This document shows positions 43,276 to 47,637 of a DNA stretch of 47,637 bases, in pieces (the stretch's first letter is position 1; every line of letters begins with the position of its first letter). Under the pieces are notes generated by a model. The model ran no database searches and was not told where the DNA came from. It worked only from the letters and a program-made list of their open reading frames with translations. This DNA comes from Salinivirgaceae bacterium (lineage in GTDB: Bacteria > Bacteroidota > Bacteroidia > Bacteroidales > SZUA-534): positions 1 to 47,637 of the forward strand of contig JAKSOL010000023.1 of the NCBI GenBank assembly GCA_024405635.1, in the 5' to 3' direction. A program made the translations under genes and the position numbers.

Positions 43276-43333
43276 AAAAAAAATGCTGTTTAGCTTGAAC
43301 AAGCTTTTGTTTAAACCACACTTTTCAGCATTT
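43276..43333 (-). terminator. terminator after priA (minus strand)
   Basis: Outer stem AAATGCTG / CAGCATTT (43281-43288, 43326-43333) encloses a small AGCTT/AAGCT hairpin and is followed on the minus strand by eight T (43276-43283). It starts 28 bp after the priA stop. Confidence 0.68.
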
Positions 43334-43360
43334 AAGGCATGGTTAAAAGTAAATTGAAAA

Positions 43361-45823
43361 CTACATAGGATCGACATTTGCCGAAATCATAACCGACTTA
43401 AATTCTGGAGTTTGCAGCAAATTATCTATAGTTTGACTTATAACACGTTTAACACCAACCACATCGGCAACTGTAAGCTTTACTAAAATGTTCATTAGGT
43501 AGAAATTTTGTATGCGGCTTACTGGTGGTTCGCATGGCCCAAGAACAGTAAGATTCTGTATTCGGCGCAATTGCGATGCTAAAACAGAACTTGCTTGCAC
43601 AGCTTTTTGTTTGTCGCGGTGCTTTATGTTTATGTCGATAAGTCGGTAGTATGGCGGATAACTAAAACTTTTGCGCTCGGCCATTTGTTCGTCAAACATT
43701 GCGTAGTAATTGTTGTCAACCACTTGACGAATAATGTGGTTTTCGGGGTCGCTGGTCTGAATAATTACAATTCCTTGCTTGTTTTTGCGACCTGCACGCC
43801 CACTCACTTGCATCATCAGTTGAAAACCTCGTTCGTAGGCTCTAAAATCGGGCAAACCAAGCATATTGTCGGCATTAAGAATTCCAACCACACTAACGTG
43901 CTCAAAATCTAAGCCTTTCGACACCATTTGCGTACCAATCAAAATGTCAATTTTTTGGTCTTGAAAATCGGTAATTATATGCTCGCCACCGTGTTTAGTG
44001 CGAGTTGTATCGGTGTCGAGCCTTGCAATGCGCGCTTTTGGGAAAATTTTCTGCAGTTCGACCTCAACTCGTTCGGTGCCAAATCCTGCTTCGTGCATTT
44101 CGCCTCCACATTGGCAAACCATGTTGGCGCGGGTGGTGTAGCTGCAATAGTGACACACAAGGCTATGAATTGATTTATGGTAAGTTAAACTTACGTCGCA
44201 GCACTTGCACTTTGGAATAGTGGCGCATTGCTTACATTCTAAAAACGGGCTGTAACCTCGGCGATTTTGGAACAAAATAACTTGCTCATCTGCTTTTAAC
44301 GCAGCATCGATATAGGCTAGCAGTTTGTGGCTGAAAAACTCTACCATCATGTTCTGCTTGCGGGCATTTAGCAAATTAACGGTATAAATTTGTGGCAACA
44401 CAGCCACTCCATGTCGTTGGTTAAGCTTTACCAACCCATAACGCCCAATGGTTGTGTTGTAAAAACTCTCAAGCGATGGTGTTGCCGAACCCAGTACTAT
44501 GTTGGCTTTTTGATGATGAGCTTGCAAAACTGCCAAATCGCGTGCATTGTAACGTGGAGCTGGACTGAATTGCTTAAAACTGCTCTCGTGTTCCTCGTCA
44601 ACTATTATTAAACCTATATTGCTGATTGGCAAAAATATAGATGACCTAACGCCCAATAAAATTGGGTAAGTTTGGTCGTCGTTGCGTAGCATGTTGTTCC
44701 ATATTTCAACTCGTTCAGCTCCCGAAAATTTTGAGTGATAAACCCCAACTTTGTTACCAAACACATTTCGCAAACGATTAACTATTTGCGTGGTAAGTGC
44801 TATTTCGGGCAAAAGATAAAGCACACGTTTGCCTGCTTTAATGGTTTGGTCTATTAGATGAATGTATATTTCGGTTTTGCCACTACCTGTTATTCCATGC
44901 AAAAGCACAGGCTTTTGTTTTTCAAACAGTTGGTTTATTTCATTTAATGCTTTAGTTTGATGCTCGTTAAGTTGTTTTAACTCACCGCAAACTGCATTTT
45001 GCATTTCAAGCCGCGACACATCTACAATCTGTTCGCAAAGAATTCCTTTTTCAACCAACCCCTTTATAATGGTTGGCGAAGTTTGCGCCTCATCAATCAA
45101 TTGCTGGCGCGATATGTATTTTCCGTCAAATGCAGCATCGCCTAACTTGGCAATCATCCAAAGCAACAAGTCTTGCTGCTTTTTCGATTTTACTAGCAAC
45201 ACAAGCAACCTTTCCAACGTTTGACGACTACTTATCTTGTTGCTCAACGACAAAACCTTTAGTTTTTTTGTTTTGTAACCTCCCGACACTTCTTCGGAAA
45301 CAATAGCTAAACCTTTATCGGCTAATTGTTTTACATGGCGCATTGCCACATCGCCAAACTGCTTGCACAACTCGGCCATCGACATTGATTTTTCTTCAAC
45401 CAGCAAAGCATAAATCTGCTTTTCAACTTCGGTGCAATGGTCAAGTATGTTACTATCGTCATCAATCGGCAACACAAACGATTCGCTATCGGGACGCAAA
45501 GCAACAGGAACAGCAGCGCGATAAACATCGCCCACCGAACACATGTAATACTCGGCAATCCAAAACCAAAAATTAATCTGATTGGGCGTAACCACTGGTT
45601 GGTCGTCAACCAAATCGATAACCTCCTTTAGTTTGTATCCGTCGGGTGCATCGTTGGCTAACGAAACCACTATGCCTGTATAGAGTTTTTTTGCACCAAA
45701 CGGCACTGTAACTCGCTGACCTACCGACAATTTACCCAACAAAAGCTGCGGCACCTTGTAGGTAAAAGTTCCTTTAACTGGAACAGGCACTATTATTTGC
45801 ACAAACAATGATTGGGTTTCCAT
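43361..45823 (-). CDS. priA: primosomal protein N' (PriA replication restart helicase)
   Basis: An 820-residue superfamily 2 helicase that reloads the replisome at stalled forks. Features: N-terminal DNA-binding region (VPVPVKGTFTYKVP, QRVTVPFGAKKLYTGIV), Walker A HGITGSGKTEIYIHL, Walker B IVDEEHESSFKQ, motif GSATPSLES, the zinc-binding cysteine cluster (CKQCATIPKCKCCDVSLTYH and CHYCSY), and C-terminal helicase motifs such as GTQMVSKGLDFEHV and QVSGRAGRKNKQG. ATG 45823 was chosen; the upstream TTG (45829) is inferior. Confidence 0.96.
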   Translation of the reverse strand: METQSLFVQIIVPVPVKGTFTYKVPQLLLGKLSVGQRVTVPFGAKKLYTGIVVSLANDAPDGYKLKEVIDLVDDQPVVTPNQINFWFWIAEYYMCSVGDVYRAAVPVALRPDSESFVLPIDDDSNILDHCTEVEKQIYALLVEEKSMSMAELCKQFGDVAMRHVKQLADKGLAIVSEEVSGGYKTKKLKVLSLSNKISSRQTLERLLVLLVKSKKQQDLLLWMIAKLGDAAFDGKYISRQQLIDEAQTSPTIIKGLVEKGILCEQIVDVSRLEMQNAVCGELKQLNEHQTKALNEINQLFEKQKPVLLHGITGSGKTEIYIHLIDQTIKAGKRVLYLLPEIALTTQIVNRLRNVFGNKVGVYHSKFSGAERVEIWNNMLRNDDQTYPILLGVRSSIFLPISNIGLIIVDEEHESSFKQFSPAPRYNARDLAVLQAHHQKANIVLGSATPSLESFYNTTIGRYGLVKLNQRHGVAVLPQIYTVNLLNARKQNMMVEFFSHKLLAYIDAALKADEQVILFQNRRGYSPFLECKQCATIPKCKCCDVSLTYHKSIHSLVCHYCSYTTRANMVCQCGGEMHEAGFGTERVEVELQKIFPKARIARLDTDTTRTKHGGEHIITDFQDQKIDILIGTQMVSKGLDFEHVSVVGILNADNMLGLPDFRAYERGFQLMMQVSGRAGRKNKQGIVIIQTSDPENHIIRQVVDNNYYAMFDEQMAERKSFSYPPYYRLIDINIKHRDKQKAVQASSVLASQLRRIQNLTVLGPCEPPVSRIQNFYLMNILVKLTVADVVGVKRVISQTIDNLLQTPEFKSVMISANVDPM

Positions 45824-45844
45824 AATCAAGATTAATAACTAATG

Positions 45845-45852
45845 CAAATGTA
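45845..45852 (-). promoter_or_regulatory. -7 promoter box TACATTTG for priA (minus strand)
   Basis: Matches TAnnTTTG, 21 bp upstream of the priA ATG. A GTTG -33-like element lies at 45874-45877, 21 bp upstream of the -7 box. Confidence 0.58.
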
Positions 45853-46039
45853 CTGCTTGAACATCGCCTTGTGCAACCTACAAGCCGAAAAAGTTATTAA
45901 GAAAAACTAAGCGTGTAACTAGGCTTTGTTTTCCTCTTTCAAAAAAAAACTAACATTCGCACATCTCAATTAATTCATACTCAACTATTGGCAACTGCAC
46001 TTGTTGTGCGTGAATGGATGAGATGGTTATAATATACTA

Positions 46040-46260
46040 AAAGCGTTTACTACGCTTGATCTTGACGACTTGAAATCTTGCAAACATTTACGGAGTCAAG
46101 AACAAAGCAATGGTAGATGCTCGCGTTGTGTACGTATGCACCTTATTGTGCGTACTATATACACGTGGGTTCTGCATTGCTCGTTCAACTGGATAGGGCA
46201 ATGCGAAGGCCTCAGAATGTGGGATGAGCAAGGTTATGACACCCACGCTTTTTGTTTTTA
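46040..46260 (+). ncRNA. candidate structured RNA ending in a terminator
   Basis: About 220 nt of successive hairpins closed by CGTGGGT/ACCCACG (46164-46170, 46241-46247) and followed by TTTTT-G-TTTTT (46249-46259). Inside the last hairpin two pairings exclude each other: GCATTGC/GCAATGC (46174-46180, 46198-46204) and TTGCTC/GAGCAA (46177-46182, 46226-46231). A TATAAT-like stretch stands near 46028. I do not recognise a known RNA family. It could be a free-standing small RNA or a regulated leader of the T9SS gene at 46455. Confidence 0.45.
46164..46259 (+). terminator. terminator hairpin with alternative pairing
   Basis: 7-bp closing stem CGTGGGT / ACCCACG, an 84-nt span and a TTTTTGTTTTT tail. 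It lies about 195 bp before the next ATG, so it would cut transcription ahead of that gene unless bypassed. Confidence 0.5.
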
Positions 46261-46346
46261 TACCTCTTGTTTAAATTTTTAACCAGCTACTTGGGTGCGT
46301 AGCGCAAACCATTTATGCAAAAAACAGACAGTACCAACTATGTAGA

Positions 46347-46427
46347 GCCATTGTCCAACAAGGTTGGAGAAAATGGCAAGGAAAAACCGAACAATTAAAG
46401 GTAAATGAGCAAGCCTTAAGTTGCTCA
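46347..46427 (+). other. two hairpins in the leader of the T9SS fibre-like gene
   Basis: First hairpin: GCCATT/AATGGC and CCAAC/GTTGG (46347-46377). Second: TGAGCAA/TTGCTCA (46406-46427), which ends 27 bp before the ATG. The second stem's GAGCAA and TTGCTC words also match arms of the upstream structure, so longer-range pairing is possible. Confidence 0.5.
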
Positions 46428-46454
46428 GAAAACTAAATACTTCTTAAAACAATT

Positions 46455-47519
46455 ATGAAAAAAATATTTATGGCAATAGTTGCAGTGGCTATTGCAAGCG
46501 CATCGTTTGCGCAAGGAATTGAAGTTACTGAAACACAAAATGTATTGTCAGGAAAGAGTTATTTTAAGGGTAATGTTGGAATTGGTGCATCGGCAAGTAC
46601 AAGTTACGGATTATGGGTTCTTTCCAATTCATATTTTAATGGTAACGCATACATTCCACAAGGATTACTTAAGGCAAAGGAAATTCAATATACTATGTCA
46701 TGCTCGAAAGCATCCGACAAACGCTTCAAAAAGAACATTAAAAACTTGCCAAACGAAACCGTTTCGAAATTGAAACAAATTGAAAGCAAAACCTACCAAT
46801 ACAAAAGCCAAGATGAGTTGCTAACTCTTTATCAATCAGTTAATGGCGACACCGCGCAAGTAAAATACTTTGACACCAACCGCGACCAATACGGATTCCT
46901 AGCACAAGACTTTGAAAATGTATTCCCAGAGTTGGTTTACACCGATTCAGTTGGCTTAAAATCAATTGATTACATTTCGCTAATTCCAATTTTACTGCAA
47001 GCCATACAAGAGCAACAAGCACAAATTGATTATTTGTTAGCCAATGCCGAAATAAAAACCAACAACGGAAACCATAACGGCCAAGACAATGGTAATGGTA
47101 ACAACAAAAACAACGGAAATAATGGTAATGGAAACGGAAATGGCAACAAACGCAACGGTAGCAACAATGTGAGCAACGCCAACACCGCAAACGGCAATTC
47201 TCAAGTAGCATTAAAAGCCACCAAACCTGCCGAATTGGAGCAAAACGAAACTGAAAACGAAAACGCATTGTTCCAAAACACACCAAATCCATTTAGCCAA
47301 GAGACTCAAATTGAGTACACACTTGCCAACGATGCCCAAAATGCAATGATTTGCATTTACAACATGAACGGAGAACAATTGCGTTGTTTCCCACTAAACA
47401 TTGAAAGCAGCGGCGTAATAACCATTGAAGGCAACGACCTAAAAGCTGGCATGTACCTTTATTCTCTATTAGTTGACGACCAACTAATTGACACAAAACG
47501 CATGGTGCTAACTTTCTAA
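46455..47519 (+). CDS. secreted protein with S74 intramolecular chaperone and T9SS type A sorting domain
   Basis: A 354-residue exported protein: signal peptide (cleavage near SFA-Q20), a short repeated YFKGNVGIG/YFNGNAYIP region typical of fibre-like proteins, a peptidase S74/endosialidase chaperone domain (about 87-195) with the self-cleavage-type start S87-D88-K-R-F-K-K-N-I, GFLAQDFENVFPELV and a terminal coil, an Asn/Gly-rich tract (about 202-245), and a C-terminal T9SS sorting domain (about 270-354; FQNTPNPFSQETQIEYTL, IYNMNGEQL, LKAGMYLYSLLVDDQ). S74 domains trimerise fibres and then cut themselves off. It is predicted to be exported through T9SS. Confidence 0.87.
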   Translation: MKKIFMAIVAVAIASASFAQGIEVTETQNVLSGKSYFKGNVGIGASASTSYGLWVLSNSYFNGNAYIPQGLLKAKEIQYTMSCSKASDKRFKKNIKNLPNETVSKLKQIESKTYQYKSQDELLTLYQSVNGDTAQVKYFDTNRDQYGFLAQDFENVFPELVYTDSVGLKSIDYISLIPILLQAIQEQQAQIDYLLANAEIKTNNGNHNGQDNGNGNNKNNGNNGNGNGNGNKRNGSNNVSNANTANGNSQVALKATKPAELEQNETENENALFQNTPNPFSQETQIEYTLANDAQNAMICIYNMNGEQLRCFPLNIESSGVITIEGNDLKAGMYLYSLLVDDQLIDTKRMVLTF

Positions 47520-47532
47520 TATTGTGAGCAGT

Positions 47533-47637
47533 ATGATAAAGATTTTAAAAATGTGCTTTGTTGCAATGGTGGCTTTGATAGTAAAGCCAACCATAGCGCA
47601 AACAACAATTTCTTCCGTAATAGCAGGTGATGCACAG
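47533..47637 (+). CDS. start of a secreted protein (truncated by the window end)
   Basis: An open frame of 35 codons runs to the edge. It starts 13 bp after the previous stop and encodes a signal peptide (MIKILKMCFVAMVALIVKPTIAQ) followed by TTISSVIAGDAQ. It is probably in one operon with the S74/T9SS gene. The product cannot be named from this fragment. Confidence 0.7.
   Translation, partial: MIKILKMCFVAMVALIVKPTIAQTTISSVIAGDAQ

Larger units (their letters stand above)
45824..46454. other. 631-bp structured non-coding region
   Basis: No convincing gene. It holds the priA promoter box near its left end, then on the plus strand a series of hairpins: 46041-46057 (AAGCGT/ACGCTT), 46061-46100 (CTTGAC/GTCAAG), 46128-46164, and 46164-46247 with T-runs, followed by two more hairpins in the leader of the next gene (46347-46377 and 46406-46427). 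An open frame of 70 codons (46070-46282) looks like chance. Confidence 0.65.

Noticed and set aside
46164..46247. possible tRNA (7-bp acceptor-like stem, D-arm-like AACTGGATAGGGCA)
   Set aside because: No acceptable anticodon stem-loop or T-arm (GGTTC-type) can be drawn, and the 3' end runs straight into a T-tract.
46070..46282. 70-codon plus-strand ORF in the structured region
   Set aside because: Cysteine- and tryptophan-rich sequence with no domain look. It runs through several hairpins and a terminator, so it is better explained as a chance frame over a structured RNA.

Overview
The window looks like a chromosomal stretch of an AT-rich Gram-negative Bacteroidota, most likely a Bacteroidales. 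The evidence is TAnnTTTG-type -7 promoter boxes, a SprE/PorW-like type IX secretion (T9SS) lipoprotein together with a protein ending in a T9SS sorting domain, Fib_succ_major-type surface proteins, a DPP-IV-like peptidase, and the layout of the housekeeping genes. No rRNA, tRNA, CRISPR, prophage or insertion sequence was recognised.

Layout. (1) 1-283: intergenic repeats, including a 59-bp direct repeat and a REP-like hairpin. (2) 284-4272, plus strand: MazG-like pyrophosphohydrolase, LrgA/LrgB-type membrane pair, GNAT acetyltransferase and radical SAM/SPASM protein, then a Gfo/Idh/MocA oxidoreductase. (3) 4342-6842, minus strand: a compact four-gene operon of a NUDIX-winged-helix (NrtR/AraR-like) regulator, a VWA protein, an A1S_2505-family protein and a helical protein. 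Its promoter has two 19-bp dyad operators, one exactly filling the -33/-7 spacer. (4) 7010-7693: a surface lipoprotein with a C-type-lectin-like domain whose 3' end is GC-rich and crowded with NNC codons, as in targets of diversity-generating retroelements (DGRs). (5) 8061-16912, minus strand: TlpA-like thioredoxin and LtaS/MdoB-type enzyme, then pyrF, prfA, purM, a polytopic membrane protein, purD and kdsB. (6) 17042-23946: outer-membrane barrel, dxs, YqgE, DPP-IV-like peptidase, frr, pyrH. (7) 24109-32874: NtrY/NtrC-like two-component pair, divergent from a TolC-HlyD-FtsX permease-ATPase export operon with a predicted sigma-54 promoter and two matching dyads between them. (8) 32995-37327: SprE/PorW-like lipoprotein, e(P4)-type acid phosphatase and YfiH/PgeF. 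(9) 37651-41758: TorF-like porin, efp, GAF-SpoIIE phosphatase, HD hydrolase. (10) 41858-45823: a coiled-coil/Big2/Fib_succ_major protein and priA. (11) 45824-47637: a structured 630-bp non-coding region, an S74-chaperone protein with a T9SS sorting domain, and the start of another secreted protein.

The most interesting parts are: the DGR-like variable 3' end at about 7013-7350, contrasted with an undiversified paralogue at 41858-43186; the self-regulated NUDIX/VWA/A1S_2505 operon; the sigma-54 circuit controlling the export operon; and the structured RNA-like region ahead of the T9SS fibre-like protein. All functional claims come from reading sequence and motifs; no database search was run.
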